Part shown: piece by piece, positions 36,544 to 46,037 of the stretch
Layout of the letters: each line of letters opens with the position of its first letter
Numbering within the stretch: the stretch's first letter is position 1
From: Bosea sp. BIWAKO-01
Lineage (GTDB): Bacteria; Pseudomonadota; Alphaproteobacteria; Rhizobiales; Beijerinckiaceae
Direction: 5' to 3'
Assembly (NCBI RefSeq): GCF_001748145.1
Contig: NZ_BCQA01000001.1
Span: forward strand, 3,746,501 to 3,810,500
DNA: 64,000 nt
Notes under the pieces: generated by a model
Seen by the model: only the letters and a program-made list of their open reading frames with translations
Databases searched by the model: none
What the model was told of the DNA's origin: nothing
Made by a program: the position numbers and the translations under genes

Positions 36544-37557
36544 GTGGATTTCTCAAGCGTCGCCTTTGCCCTGGTCTTCCTGATCGCGGTCGCGCTTCTG
36601 TTCGATTTCCTGAACGGACTTCACGATGCGGCCAATTCGATCGCGACCATCGTCTCGACCAGGGTTCTGGCGCCGCGTTGGGCGGTGTTCTGGGCTGCCT
36701 TCTTCAATTTCATCGCGTTCCTGTTCTTCGGCCTGCATGTCGCCGAGACCGTCGGGTCCGGCATCGTCCAGACCGCGATCGTCGATGACCGTGTCATCTT
36801 CGGTGCCCTGACGGGCGCCATCGTCTGGAATGTCGTCACCTGGATCGCAGGCATTCCGTCGAGTTCGTCGCATGCACTGATCGGTGGACTGGTCGGGGCC
36901 GGGCTGAGCAAGGCCGGCTTCTCGTCGATCGTCTGGTGGGGGCTCGGCAAGACCTTCGTCGCGATTTTCATGTCTCCGGCCATCGGCTTCGCCCTGGCGC
37001 TGCTCCTCGTCCTGATCGTCTCCTGGGTGTTCCTGCGCGTGGCCCCGATCAAGGTCGACAGTACCTTCCGGGTGCTGCAGTTCGTTTCGGCTTCGCTCTA
37101 CTCGCTCGGACACGGGGCGAATGACGCGCAGAAGACGATGGGCATCATTGCAGTGCTGCTGTTCTCGCATGGCATGATGGGCGAGACGTTCTCGGTGCCG
37201 TTCTGGGTCGTCATCTCCTGCCAGGCGGCCATGGCATTCGGCACGCTCTGTGGTGGCTGGCGGATCGTTCACACCATGGGCTCGAAGATCACCCGGCTTT
37301 CACCTCAGCAGGGTTTCTGCGCGGAGACGGGCGGCGCGATCACGCTGTTCATGGCGACCTATCTCGGCATCCCGGTCTCGACGACGCATACGATCACGGG
37401 CGCGATCATCGGTGTCGGTGCGGCGCGGCGCGTGACGGCCGTGCGATGGGGGGTCGCTCGTGGCATCGTCTTCGCCTGGATCGTGACGATGCCGATGGCG
37501 GGGCTGATCTCGGCTATCGCCTATCTTGTCTCTGGTCTGTTCCTGACCGGGCGGTGA
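36544..37557 (+). CDS. pit: Low-affinity inorganic phosphate transporter (PiT family)
   Basis: 337-residue membrane transporter importing phosphate, probably as a metal-phosphate complex with protons. Two family signatures occur, one per repeat: FLNGLHDAANSIATIVSTRV near residue 23 and SLGHGANDAQKTMGI near residue 190. About ten hydrophobic segments are visible, including WIAGIPSSSSHALIGGLVGAG and GIPVSTTHTITGAIIGVGA, the paired S-S-H / T-T-H motifs. The start is GTG at 36544 after a GGCGG stretch. Cotranscribed with the DUF47 gene. Confidence 0.95.
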   Translation: MDFSSVAFALVFLIAVALLFDFLNGLHDAANSIATIVSTRVLAPRWAVFWAAFFNFIAFLFFGLHVAETVGSGIVQTAIVDDRVIFGALTGAIVWNVVTWIAGIPSSSSHALIGGLVGAGLSKAGFSSIVWWGLGKTFVAIFMSPAIGFALALLLVLIVSWVFLRVAPIKVDSTFRVLQFVSASLYSLGHGANDAQKTMGIIAVLLFSHGMMGETFSVPFWVVISCQAAMAFGTLCGGWRIVHTMGSKITRLSPQQGFCAETGGAITLFMATYLGIPVSTTHTITGAIIGVGAARRVTAVRWGVARGIVFAWIVTMPMAGLISAIAYLVSGLFLTGR

Positions 37558-37617
37558 CGGGGATCAGGAGGCGCGGCTGAGGGTACGGCGCCGCGCCTGC
37601 GCACTCCGCCGCGCTGA

Positions 37618-38052
37618 TCAGTTCAGCTCCAGCGAACGGATTGCGGCCTTCAGGCCGGGCTCCTCGACAATATCGGCGGCATCTTCAAGCGTGAACCAAT
37701 GCGAAAGCCGTTGATTGTGCTCGGCCCATTTTTCAAGCCGACGCTCGACGTCAAGAATATAGAGCGCCACCTTGCAGAGCACGAAGTGGTCGTTCATCCG
37801 CTTCCAGTAGATATAGCGCCCGGCGGGTTTCTTGTGGGCCTTGCCGATCACGCCGGCCTCTTCGCGCGCTTCGATCGCCGCAGCCTCATGGTTCTTCTTG
37901 CCCTTGATGGGCCAGCCCTTGGGAACGATCCATCGTCGTGTCGTGCGTGTCGTGACAAGGAGGAGCTCCGGCTCCCCTGTCGGCGATCGGCGGATGGGGA
38001 GCGCGGCGATCTGCGATCGCGGCTTTCCCAATCCTGACTTCGCCTTCTTCAT
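37618..38052 (-). CDS. NUDIX hydrolase (diphosphoinositol-type)
   Basis: 144-residue hydrolase of nucleoside or polyphosphate diphosphates. The Nudix box is complete: GKKNHEAAAIEAREEAGVIG contains G-x5-E-x7-R-E-x2-E-x-G. It is preceded by RRWIVPKGWPIKG and followed by KPAGRYIYWKRMNDHF, a pattern seen in bacterial relatives of diphosphoinositol-polyphosphate phosphohydrolases. ATG at 38052 is chosen over an upstream codon. It is convergent with pit; a link to polyphosphate or phosphate economy is possible but unproven. Confidence 0.9.
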   Translation of the reverse strand: MKKAKSGLGKPRSQIAALPIRRSPTGEPELLLVTTRTTRRWIVPKGWPIKGKKNHEAAAIEAREEAGVIGKAHKKPAGRYIYWKRMNDHFVLCKVALYILDVERRLEKWAEHNQRLSHWFTLEDAADIVEEPGLKAAIRSLELN

Positions 38053-38328
38053 CGAAACCTGAGTCCTCCCCAAAAACAGAACCTATGTTAGAAAGCCGGC
38101 AAATCAATATCGAATAGCCGTCCAATGCCTACAAGGCCGTGGATTGACCGCCTCAGCGGCGATGGCGATGCGCTTCAGTGCAGCGAAATGAACGCTCGAA
38201 GCCCTTGAGAGCCCGAGCGTCGGCTCCAGTCGGCAAGCGCTCTCCCCGATTGGCGGGTGCTTCGCGCGCCAGCGTCCAATACAGGAATCCGCTGCCTTTC
38301 CCTAGCCTGCTGCTTCGGCAGGCGTCGA

Positions 38329-39168
38329 TCAGGCGGGGAGAAGGCGTGCCCCGATGCGCATGGCAGCATCCTGCAAGGCATCGAGATGGGCCGGGCGCCC
38401 TTCTGGTGCGACGATCGAGGTCAGCGACGAGATGCTGAGTGCGCCGGCGAGCGCGCCGCCGCGATCGAAGATCGGCACGCCGACACCCGTCAAGCCGATG
38501 AAGAAGTCGTCGGCGGCCAGCTCCCAGCCTTGCGTGCGAATACGATCCGCCTCGCGCCAGAGCAGCTCAGGGTCCGTCTGACTTGCCGGTGCGCGCTTTG
38601 GCAGTTCCAGGGCCAGTGCCTGTCGCCGCTGCGCCTCGTCGAGATAGGCCAGGATCACCCGCGGGCCGCCGCCGCAGTTCAGCGGCGCCTGAGCGCCGAC
38701 CGCGAACCATGTCGCGTCGACATGCGGCAGCGAGGCGCGGACCCGATCCACGCACAAAGCCCTGCCCGAGATATGGACCCATAGGAACGAGGTCGCACCG
38801 GTCTTCTCGGCGATCTCGGTCAGATAGGGGCCGGCCACGTCCCGAAGCTCGCGCCCGGTCGTGACGGCGCTGCCGAGTTCGATCAGCCCGACCGCCAATG
38901 CGTAGGTCTGCGAGCGATCGTCATGCTCGACCAGTTCGTTGAGCTGCAAGGTCTGCAGCAGCCGCCGCGTGGTGCCCTTGTCGAGTCCGACCTGGCGCGC
39001 GAGCTCGCTCAGCCCAAGGCGCGGTTGCTCGGGGCGGAAGGCACGGAGCAGGGCAATGGCACGGTCGAGCGCCCTGACGATCGGGACGCCCGGCGGAAGT
39101 TTCGCGGTCCGGCTGTCGCCTGCGCTGTCCATCGGCCCTCTCGCAGCGCCAATCGCCTGAACTTTCAT
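38329..39168 (-). CDS. IclR-family transcriptional regulator
   Basis: 279-residue regulator. The winged helix is ALDRAIALLRAFRPEQPRLGLSELARQVGLDKGTTRRLLQTLQ-like between residues 30 and 75, with the family phrase G-L-D-K-G-T-x-x-R-L-L. The effector domain shows RELRDVAGPYLTEIAEKTGATSFLW, LNCGGGPRVILAYL (usual AAGKA pattern replaced by NCGGGP) and FIGLTGVGVPIFDRGGALAGALSISS. It is divergent from the first peptide-type importer operon and very likely controls it; a TGTCA-N5-TGACA palindrome lies 22 bp upstream. Confidence 0.92.
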   Translation of the reverse strand: MKVQAIGAARGPMDSAGDSRTAKLPPGVPIVRALDRAIALLRAFRPEQPRLGLSELARQVGLDKGTTRRLLQTLQLNELVEHDDRSQTYALAVGLIELGSAVTTGRELRDVAGPYLTEIAEKTGATSFLWVHISGRALCVDRVRASLPHVDATWFAVGAQAPLNCGGGPRVILAYLDEAQRRQALALELPKRAPASQTDPELLWREADRIRTQGWELAADDFFIGLTGVGVPIFDRGGALAGALSISSLTSIVAPEGRPAHLDALQDAAMRIGARLLPA

Positions 39169-39190
39169 CGTGTCGTCTAATAACACGTCA

Positions 39191-39205
39191 TGTCAGCCAT
39201 TGACA
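39191..39205. promoter_or_regulatory. Candidate IclR operator
   Basis: TGTCA-GCCAT-TGACA is a perfect 5-5-5 inverted repeat in the gap between the IclR gene and the importer it faces. A second pair of arms, TCGTGTC and GACACGA, flanks it in the same gap. Binding by the IclR protein is inferred from position only. Confidence 0.45.
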
Positions 39206-39361
39206 CGAATTTTGACTCTGGCTTTCAATGGCGTGGAGCTTGCTAATCGGCACATGTTCGGGTGCGATCCCGCCAGGCCGCGATGCCAGTCGAAAAGAGA
39301 GGCCGTACCCGGTGTGCTCATGCAGCTGCCGGAACCGGCACAGGGGAACGGGAGAACAACA

Positions 39362-40918
39362 ATGACCGGATTGAGACTTGGCCTGGCGCTTGCCGCCTCA
39401 GTGCTCGCGCTCGGCGCAGCCACCGCGCAGGAGCCGAAGAAGGGGGGCACCGTGCATGTCGTGGTGCAGCCCGAGCCTCCAATGCTGATGCAGGGGCTGA
39501 ACCAGAACGGCCCGACCAACATGGTCGCCGGCAATATCTACGAGTCGCTGCTTCGTTACGATGAGAAGCTCAATCCGCAGCCATCGCTCGCCAAAAGCTG
39601 GGAGATTTCTCCTGACGCGAAGGTCTACACCTTCAAGCTTCAGGAGGGCGTGACCTGGCATGACGGCAAGCCCTTCACGGCGGACGACGTCGTGTTCACG
39701 CTCGACAAGTTCCTGCGCGAGGTCCATCCGCGCTGGCGGCCGATCGTGAACGCTCAGGTTGAGAAGATCGAGAAGGTTGACGATCTCACGGTCAAGATCA
39801 CGCTGAAGCAGCCCTTCGGCCCGTTGATCATGACCCAGGAAGTCGCCTCGGCGCCGATGATCCCGAAGCACATCTATGACGGCACCGATTATCGGGCGAA
39901 TCCGGCGAACAACACGCCAATCGGCACTGGCCCGTTCAAGCTGAAGGAGTGGAAGAAGGGCTCCTATATCCACCTGGTCAAGAACGAGAACTATTGGCTG
40001 AAGGGCAAGCCGAACCTCGACGAGATCTACTGGCAGATCATCCCGGATGCGGCGGCGCGCGCGGTCGCCTATGAGACCGGCAAGGTCGACGTGCTGACCG
40101 GGGGCTCCGTCGATGTCTACGACGTGGCGCGGCTCTCGAAGCTGCCTAATACCTGCGTGACGACCAAGGGCTGGGAGATGTTCGCCCCGCATGCCTGGCT
40201 GACGCCGAACGTGCGCAACGGCATCCTCGGCAACAAGCAATTCCGCCAGGGCCTGATGTACGCGATCGATCGCGAATTCGGGAAGGATGTGGTCTGGGGC
40301 GGGCTCGGCAAGCTGCCGACAGGGCCGATTTCGTCGAAGACGCGCTTCTACTCGTCTGACGTGCCGACATATGCTTTCGATCCGGCGAAGGCGAAGGAGC
40401 TGATCAAGGCGTCCGGCTACAAGGGCGAGACGATCAAGCTGCTCAACCTGCCCTACGGCGAGACCTGGAGCCGCTGGTCCGAGGCGATCAAGCAGAATCT
40501 CGAGGATGTCGGGGTCAAGATTCAGATCGAGAACACCGACGTGCCCGGCTGGACCCAGAAGGCCAGCAACTGGGACTTCGACCTGAATTTCAACTTCCTC
40601 TACCAGCTCGGCGATCCGGCGATGGGTGTGGCGCGCAGCTACATCTCGAGCAACATCGCCAAGGGCAATCCCTTCGCCAATGTCGGCGGCTATTCGAACC
40701 CGGAAGTCGACAAGCTCTTCGCCGAGGCGGCCATCGCGCCGACGGATGCGCAGCGCCAGGAGCTGTACACCAAGGTGCAGAAGCTGCTGGCAGACGAGTT
40801 GCCGGTACTCTGGCTGCTAGAGATGGATTTCCCGACGATCTATCGCTGCAACGTCAAGAACCTCGTCACCACCGGCATTGGCGTGGATGACGGCTTCCGC
40901 GACGCCTGGAAGGAGTGA
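39362..40918 (+). CDS. ABC transporter substrate-binding protein, family 5 (peptide/opine/nickel type)
   Basis: 518-residue periplasmic binding protein. A signal peptide (LGLALAASVLALGAATAQ) is followed by GGTVHVVVQPEPP, and the family phrase KLNPQPSLAKSWEISPDAKVYTFKL, then GVTWHDGKPFTADDVVFTLDKF is the SBP_bac_5 hallmark. It further contains GTGPFKLKEWKKGSYI and AVAYETGKVDVLTGG. ATG at 39362 has a GGGAG eight bases upstream. It leads an operon of two permeases, one double ATPase and an M20 hydrolase, so the ligand is probably a peptide or an acylated amino acid that is cleaved after uptake. Confidence 0.93.
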   Translation: MTGLRLGLALAASVLALGAATAQEPKKGGTVHVVVQPEPPMLMQGLNQNGPTNMVAGNIYESLLRYDEKLNPQPSLAKSWEISPDAKVYTFKLQEGVTWHDGKPFTADDVVFTLDKFLREVHPRWRPIVNAQVEKIEKVDDLTVKITLKQPFGPLIMTQEVASAPMIPKHIYDGTDYRANPANNTPIGTGPFKLKEWKKGSYIHLVKNENYWLKGKPNLDEIYWQIIPDAAARAVAYETGKVDVLTGGSVDVYDVARLSKLPNTCVTTKGWEMFAPHAWLTPNVRNGILGNKQFRQGLMYAIDREFGKDVVWGGLGKLPTGPISSKTRFYSSDVPTYAFDPAKAKELIKASGYKGETIKLLNLPYGETWSRWSEAIKQNLEDVGVKIQIENTDVPGWTQKASNWDFDLNFNFLYQLGDPAMGVARSYISSNIAKGNPFANVGGYSNPEVDKLFAEAAIAPTDAQRQELYTKVQKLLADELPVLWLLEMDFPTIYRCNVKNLVTTGIGVDDGFRDAWKE

Positions 40919-40925
40919 GGCCATT

Positions 40926-41035
40926 GCCGTCCCGGACGTCGCGCAGCGGCGATCCGGGACGGCATGACGCCTGCACTTCGCAACGCGCCTCTTCCTGAAG
41001 ACGATCCCGAGTTCGAGCCACGCTCCGTTCGGGAT
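40926..41035. repeat. REP-like hairpin cluster between binding protein and permease
   Basis: Two inverted repeats in the operon spacer: GCCGTCCCGGA (40926-40936) with TCCGGGACGGC (40953-40963), an 11-bp stem, and ATCCCGA (41004-41010) with TCGGGAT (41029-41035). Each is followed by ATGACG. The pattern resembles extragenic palindromic elements and the cluster at 44530-44611. Such hairpins after a binding-protein gene often protect its mRNA, raising its level over the permeases. Confidence 0.7.
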
Positions 41036-41081
41036 GACGCAGGCGGGCCATATTGCCTGTCCGTAGCGCCGAAGGCATGTG

Positions 41082-42059
41082 ATGAACCTCGCTCAATTTC
41101 TCGCGGGCCGGCTGGTGAAGGGGATCGTCGTCCTCTTCGCCATCGCGATCCTGAATTTCTTCCTGATCCGCGCCGCCCCGGGCGATCCCGCGCAGGTTCT
41201 GGCGGGAGAGGCCGGTGCGGCCGATGCAGTGTTGCTCGAGCAGTTGCGGGCGCGCTTTGGCCTCGATCAGCCGCTGATCCAACAGCTCTGGATCTATCTC
41301 AAAGGCTATGCCTCGCTCGATCTCGGTTTCAGCTATCGCCAGCAGAGGCCCGTGCTCGAGCTGATCCTGGACCGGCTGCCCGCGACTCTGCTGCTGACCG
41401 GCGCGGCATTTCTCGTGTCGCTGGGTCTGGGTGTTCTGATGGGCGCGCTTGCGGCGCGACGGGCCGGGCGCTGGCAGGACAGCGTCATCACCACGCTTGC
41501 ACTCGTCTTCTACGCGACGCCGCTCTTCTGGATCGCGCTGATGAGCCAGATCGTCTTCTCGCTGAAGCTCGGCCTCGTGCCGAATGTCGGCTTCGAGACG
41601 ATCGGCGCGAACTATACCGGCCTCGCTCGGGCGCTCGATATCGCGCAGCATCTCTTCCTGCCGGCGCTGACGCTCGGATTGTTCTTCACGGCGCTCTACG
41701 CGCGGATGATGCGGGCCTCGATGCTCGAGATTGCCGGCGCCGATTTCGTCAAGACGGCCCGCGCGAAGGGGCTTTCACCGGGGGTCGTCTCGCGCCGGCA
41801 TGTGGCGAGGAACGCGATCCTGCCGGTCGTGACGCTGGCTGGCCTGCAGGCCGGTCAGCTCGTCGGCGGCGCGGTACTGACCGAGACGGTCTTCGCCTGG
41901 CCCGGCATCGGCCGCTTGATGTTCGACGCCCTGGTGCAGCGCGATTACTCGGTGCTTCTTGGTGTCTTCTTCGTCTCGTCGGCCATGGTCGTCGGCTTCA
42001 ATATCCTTACGGACCTGGTCTACCGGCTGGCCGATCCGCGCATCGAGGCGACATCATGA
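41082..42059 (+). CDS. ABC transporter permease (DppB-like)
   Basis: 325-residue inner-membrane permease. The N-terminal block is typical of DppB/OppB: LVKGIVVLFAIAILNFFLIRAAPGDPAQVLAGEAG, with later RFGLDQPLIQQLWIYLKGYASLDLGFSY. Six helices are present and the EAA loop is MLEIAGADFVKTARAKGLSPGVVSRRHVARNAILP. GTG at 41079 abuts the preferred ATG at 41082, which has GAAGG six bases upstream. Stop and next start overlap (ATGA). Confidence 0.94.
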   Translation: MNLAQFLAGRLVKGIVVLFAIAILNFFLIRAAPGDPAQVLAGEAGAADAVLLEQLRARFGLDQPLIQQLWIYLKGYASLDLGFSYRQQRPVLELILDRLPATLLLTGAAFLVSLGLGVLMGALAARRAGRWQDSVITTLALVFYATPLFWIALMSQIVFSLKLGLVPNVGFETIGANYTGLARALDIAQHLFLPALTLGLFFTALYARMMRASMLEIAGADFVKTARAKGLSPGVVSRRHVARNAILPVVTLAGLQAGQLVGGAVLTETVFAWPGIGRLMFDALVQRDYSVLLGVFFVSSAMVVGFNILTDLVYRLADPRIEATS

Positions 42060-42892
42060 GCTTCCTCAAGCGTTTCGCGCGCAATCGCGGCGCGGTGGTC
42101 GGGTTGATCATCCTGCTTGTCGTCATCGTCTTCGCATTGCTGGCGCCGTCGCTCTTTCCGCAATCGCCGTGGCGCACAGTCGGCCGGCCGTTCCTTGCTC
42201 CCTTCGTCATGGAGCGCTTCCCGCTCGGCACAGATACGCTAGGGCGCAACATCGCTTCAGGGCTGGTGCATGGGGCGCGGGTCTCGTTGATGATCGGCGT
42301 GGTCTCGACGCTGGTCGCGTTGCTGATCGGTGTGCCGCTCGGCGCAGTCGCAGGGTATGCGGGCGGTTTCGTCGATGATGCTCTGATGCGCTTCACCGAG
42401 TTCTTCCAGACGATCCCGAGCTTCGCACTCGCCATCGTCATGGTCGCGATCCTGCAGCCGCAGCTCGGTTCGATCGTGCTCGCGATCGGGGTGGTCAGCT
42501 GGCCGCCCGTGGCGCGGCTGGTGCGTGGGGAGGTCCTGTCGCTGAAGACGCGCGAATATGTGCAGGCTGCCGTGACGATCGGCCAGTCGACGCCCCGCAT
42601 CATCTTCAGCCAGGTGCTGCCCAACACCATCGCGCCGATCATCGTGATGGGCTCGCTGATGATCGGCTCGGCGATCCTGCTGGAATCCTCGCTCTCCTTC
42701 CTCGGGCTGGGCGACCCGAACCTGATGAGCTGGGGCTACATGGTCGGTGCCGGGCGCACACGCCTGATCGACGCGTGGTGGATCAGCTTCTTCCCCGGCC
42801 TTGCGATCTTCCTCACGGTTCTTGCGCTCAATCTTGCGGGCGAGGGGCTGAACGACGCGCTGAACCCGCGCCTGGCGCGGGGGAGGGAGTGA
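42056..42892 (+). CDS. ABC transporter permease (DppC-like)
   Basis: 278-residue permease partner. It has the short N-terminal helix RNRGAVVGLIILLVVIVFALLAPSLFPQSPW and PLGTDTLGRNIASGLVHGARVSLMIG, the DppC signature (G-T-D-x-x-G-R-D/N). EAA loop: LSLKTREYVQAAVTIGQSTPRIIFSQVLPN. The start overlaps the previous stop by ATGA, and its stop overlaps the ATPase start by one base (TGATG), so all are translationally coupled. Confidence 0.94.
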   Translation: MSFLKRFARNRGAVVGLIILLVVIVFALLAPSLFPQSPWRTVGRPFLAPFVMERFPLGTDTLGRNIASGLVHGARVSLMIGVVSTLVALLIGVPLGAVAGYAGGFVDDALMRFTEFFQTIPSFALAIVMVAILQPQLGSIVLAIGVVSWPPVARLVRGEVLSLKTREYVQAAVTIGQSTPRIIFSQVLPNTIAPIIVMGSLMIGSAILLESSLSFLGLGDPNLMSWGYMVGAGRTRLIDAWWISFFPGLAIFLTVLALNLAGEGLNDALNPRLARGRE

Positions 42893-44499
42893 TGACGACG
42901 CCCGTTCTCGCCATCGAGGGATTGAAGCTAGCTCTCCCGGCACTCGCCGACCGCGCCTTCGCGGTCGAGGATGTCTCCTTGACCATCGCTCCCGGTGAAA
43001 CGCTCTGCGTCGTCGGCGAATCCGGCTCCGGCAAGTCAATGATCGCGCATGCGGTGATGGGGCTGCTGCCGAAGGCCGTGAAGCCCGCTGCGGGCGCGAT
43101 CCGCCTTGCGGGGCGTGATTTGCTGGCGCTCGACGAGGCTGCGATGCAGGACGTGCGCGGCCGTGAGGTCGGCATGATCTTCCAGGAGCCGATGACCTCG
43201 CTCAACCCCGTGATGCGGGTGGCCGACCAGATCATCGAGACGTTCGAGGCGCATGGCCTGCACAGCAATGCCGAGCGCCATGCCCGTGCGCTGGCGTTGC
43301 TGACGGAGGTCGGCCTGCCCGACCCCGAGCGCCTGGCCAAGGCCTATCCGCATGAGCTCTCCGGTGGCCAGCGCCAGCGCGTGATGATCGCGATGGCGCT
43401 GGCACTCGAACCCAAGCTGCTGATCGCCGATGAACCCACCACGGCGCTCGATGTGACCACGCAGGCGCAGATCCTGAAGCTGATCGACAATCTGCGCCGC
43501 AAGCATGGAACGGCGGTGCTCTTCATCACCCATGATTTCGGCGTCGTTGCCGAGATCGCCGATCGCATCGCCGTGCTAAAGCAGGGCAAACTCGTCGAAG
43601 AGGGCACGGCCGACGCCGTGCTGTCGCACCCGAGGCACGACTACACGAAGCGGCTGCTCGCGGCCGTGCCGTCGATGACGCCACCGGAGCGCCCGCCGAT
43701 CGCCGAGACTGTGCCTGTGCTGAGTGTCGAGAAACTCGGCAAGGTCTATCGCAAGCGCAGCTTCTTCCGGCCCGGGCGCGAGGTGAAGGCTGCCGACGAT
43801 ATCAGCTTCACCCTGGCTCGCGGCGAAACGCTCGGGCTGGTTGGCGAATCCGGGTCGGGCAAGTCGACGGTCGGGCGCTGCTGCCTCAGGCTGATCGAGC
43901 CCGATGGCGGGCGAATCGCACTGGGAGACCTCGTCCTGAGTGATCTCGGTCCGGCTGCGCTGCGCGAGCATCGCAAGCGCATCCAGATGGTCTTCCAGGA
44001 TCCGTTCGCCTCGCTCAATCCGCGCCAGACGGTTGGGCGGATCATCTCGGACGGGCCGGTCGCCCATGGCACGCCGCGCGCGCAGGCGCTCGGGCGGGCA
44101 AAGGAACTGCTCGAGCTCGTCGGGCTCTCGGCCAATGCGATCGACCGCTATCCGCACGAATTCTCGGGCGGGCAGCGCCAGCGCATCGGCATCGCCCGTG
44201 CGCTCGCACTCGAGCCCGACGTGCTGGTTGCGGACGAGGCTGTCTCGGCGCTCGACGTCTCGGTCCAGGCGCAGATCCTGACGCTGATCAAGGATATCCA
44301 GCAGCGACTCGGCCTCGCGATCCTGTTCGTCACGCATGACCTGCGTGTGGCTGCTCAGATCTGCGACCGCATCGCCGTGATGCAGCGTGGGCGTATCGTC
44401 GAAACCGGCCCGACGGCTGCGCTCTTCGCCAATCCGCAGCATGAGTACACGCGCCAACTGCTCGCCGCCGTGCCCGGCGGCCGCCGCTTCGCGCTGTGA
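42892..44499 (+). CDS. ABC transporter double ATPase (DppD-DppF fusion)
   Basis: 535-residue protein with two complete ATP-binding cassettes, powering the importer. Cassette 1: Walker [17 protein letters not shown] near residue 42, signature [15 protein letters not shown], Walker [14 protein letters not shown]. Cassette 2: Walker [16 protein letters not shown] near residue 321, signature [15 protein letters not shown], Walker [14 protein letters not shown], where the usual DEPT is DEAV. The lack of the C-terminal Cys-rich oligopeptide domain in the second half is normal for fusions of the GsiA/YejF type. It overlaps the DppC gene. Confidence 0.95.
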   Translation: MTTPVLAIEGLKLALPALADRAFAVEDVSLTIAPGETLCVVGESGSGKSMIAHAVMGLLPKAVKPAAGAIRLAGRDLLALDEAAMQDVRGREVGMIFQEPMTSLNPVMRVADQIIETFEAHGLHSNAERHARALALLTEVGLPDPERLAKAYPHELSGGQRQRVMIAMALALEPKLLIADEPTTALDVTTQAQILKLIDNLRRKHGTAVLFITHDFGVVAEIADRIAVLKQGKLVEEGTADAVLSHPRHDYTKRLLAAVPSMTPPERPPIAETVPVLSVEKLGKVYRKRSFFRPGREVKAADDISFTLARGETLGLVGESGSGKSTVGRCCLRLIEPDGGRIALGDLVLSDLGPAALREHRKRIQMVFQDPFASLNPRQTVGRIISDGPVAHGTPRAQALGRAKELLELVGLSANAIDRYPHEFSGGQRQRIGIARALALEPDVLVADEAVSALDVSVQAQILTLIKDIQQRLGLAILFVTHDLRVAAQICDRIAVMQRGRIVETGPTAALFANPQHEYTRQLLAAVPGGRRFAL

Positions 44500-44529
44500 A
44501 ACCGCCTTGCCTGCCATCGCCTCGTCGTC

Positions 44530-44611
44530 ATGGCCGGGCCTGTCCCGGCCATCCATGTCCTCACCTGCCATCCGCGTCGCGAGACGCGGATGCTCGGCAC
44601 ACGGCCGAGCA
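44530..44611. repeat. REP-like cluster of three hairpins
   Basis: Three adjacent hairpins: ATGGCCGGG-CCTGT-CCCGGCCAT (44530-44552), ATCCGCGTC-GCGA-GACGCGGAT (44570-44591) and TGCTCGGC-ACACG-GCCGAGCA (44591-44611), with outer bases CGTCAT and ATGACG also complementary. This is the general form of dispersed extragenic palindromes in Hyphomicrobiales. It separates the ATPase gene from the M20 deacylase gene. Confidence 0.8.
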
Positions 44612-44657
44612 TGACGGCGAGCACCTGCTTACCGCCTAACCGACCGGAGATCTGCCC

Positions 44658-45947
44658 ATGCCTCTCGATCCCGCGCTTCGCGACCGCATCCTTGCTTCAG
44701 TGGAGGCCGGCTTTGCCGAGCAAATCGCCTTCACGCAGGAGATGATCCGCTTCGGCTCGCTGCGCGGGCAGGAACACGCGGTGCAGGATTTCGTCTTCCG
44801 GGCGCTCAAGGGGCGCGGCTTCACGATGGACCGCTTCGGAATGGACCGGGAGGCGATTGCGGCCCATCCCGGTGGCGCGCCGTTCTCCGATGAGCATTCG
44901 GATGCGCCGATCGTCGTCGGCATCCATCACCCGCGCGAGGAAAAGGGGCGCTCCCTGATTCTGCAGGCGCATGTCGATGTCGTGCCGACCGGGCCGGGCA
45001 CGCTCTGGACGCATCGGCCCTTCGACCCGGTGATCGAGGGCGACTGGCTCTATGGCCGCGGTGGCGCGGACATGAAGGCTGGGCATGCCGCGAACCTGTT
45101 CTGCCTCGACGCGCTCCGGCGCATCGGCCTGCAGCCGGCAGCGACTGTCTATGTGCAGTCGGTGGTCGAGGAGGAATCGACCGGTAACGGCGCGTTGATG
45201 ACGCATCTGCGCGGCTACAAGGCCGACGCGGTGCTGATCCCGGAGCCTGAGGAGGAGATGCTGGTGCGCGCCAATACCGGTGTGCTCTGGTTCCAGATCG
45301 AGGTGCGCGGCGTGCCGATGCATGTGCGCGAAATGGGCGCAGGCGCGAACGCGATCGACGGGGCCTATCGCGTGATCGGGGCGTTGCGGAAGCTGGAGGA
45401 AGAGCTGAACGCGGAGAAGGCCGGACGCGAGCATTTCGAGGACGTCGCCCATCCGATCAACCTGAATATCGGCAAGATCGAGGGTGGCGACTGGGCCTCC
45501 TCCGTACCGTGCTGGTGCAGGATCGACTGCCGCATAGGCCTCTATCCCGGTGTCAGCGCCGAGGAGTTGGCGAAGCGGATCGAGGCTTGCGTGCTGACGC
45601 ATGCGCGGGGCGATTCGTTCCTCGCCAACAATCCGCCGAGCGTGACCTTCAACGGCTTCTATTCGGAAGGCTATGTGCTCGAGCCCGGCAGCGAGGCGGA
45701 GGCGGTGCTCGGCCGGGCGCATCAGGGCGCGACCGGCAAACCACTGAAGAGCTTCATGACGGCGGGCTATCTCGATACCCGCGTCTATGCGCTCTACGAC
45801 AAGATTCCGGCGCTGTGCTACGGCCCGATTTCGGAGAACATCCACGCTTTTGACGAGCGCGTCAGCCTAGCCTCGCTGAAGCGCATCACCGGAACCATGG
45901 CCCTGTTCGTGGCCGAATGGTGCGGCGTCGAGAGCGTCCCGGAGTGA
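44658..45947 (+). CDS. M20-family ArgE/DapE deacylase
   Basis: 429-residue zinc-dependent hydrolase, cytoplasmic, cleaving an amide such as an N-acyl amino acid or dipeptide. The M20 motifs are all present: ILQAHVDVVPTGPGTLW with the metal histidine, YGRGGADMKAG with the bridging aspartate, QSVVEEESTGNGAL with the catalytic and metal glutamates, and the later SENIHAFDERVSL with the distal metal histidine. The lid domain (VRGVPMHVREMGAGANAIDG) is normal. It follows the importer operon on the same strand, 158 bp after the ATPase, across the hairpin cluster; it probably processes the imported compound. Confidence 0.93.
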   Translation: MPLDPALRDRILASVEAGFAEQIAFTQEMIRFGSLRGQEHAVQDFVFRALKGRGFTMDRFGMDREAIAAHPGGAPFSDEHSDAPIVVGIHHPREEKGRSLILQAHVDVVPTGPGTLWTHRPFDPVIEGDWLYGRGGADMKAGHAANLFCLDALRRIGLQPAATVYVQSVVEEESTGNGALMTHLRGYKADAVLIPEPEEEMLVRANTGVLWFQIEVRGVPMHVREMGAGANAIDGAYRVIGALRKLEEELNAEKAGREHFEDVAHPINLNIGKIEGGDWASSVPCWCRIDCRIGLYPGVSAEELAKRIEACVLTHARGDSFLANNPPSVTFNGFYSEGYVLEPGSEAEAVLGRAHQGATGKPLKSFMTAGYLDTRVYALYDKIPALCYGPISENIHAFDERVSLASLKRITGTMALFVAEWCGVESVPE

Positions 45948-46037
45948 CGCCGCGCGGCGGCCGGGGCGATAAACGTGCATCCGCTCCTGCGCGATTTGGC
46001 ATGACGATGGCGCCGCCGGTTCGGCCATAGTCACACC

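Noticed and set aside
38053..38328. Short frames and a small CCTGC/GCAGG hairpin between the NUDIX and IclR genes
   Set aside because: Frames are short with no ribosome site, and the hairpin is too weak to name.
40964..42892. 642-codon frame continuous with the second permease
   Set aside because: Only its last 278 codons from 42056 are the permease; the earlier part is a shadow of the first permease in another frame, not a fusion.
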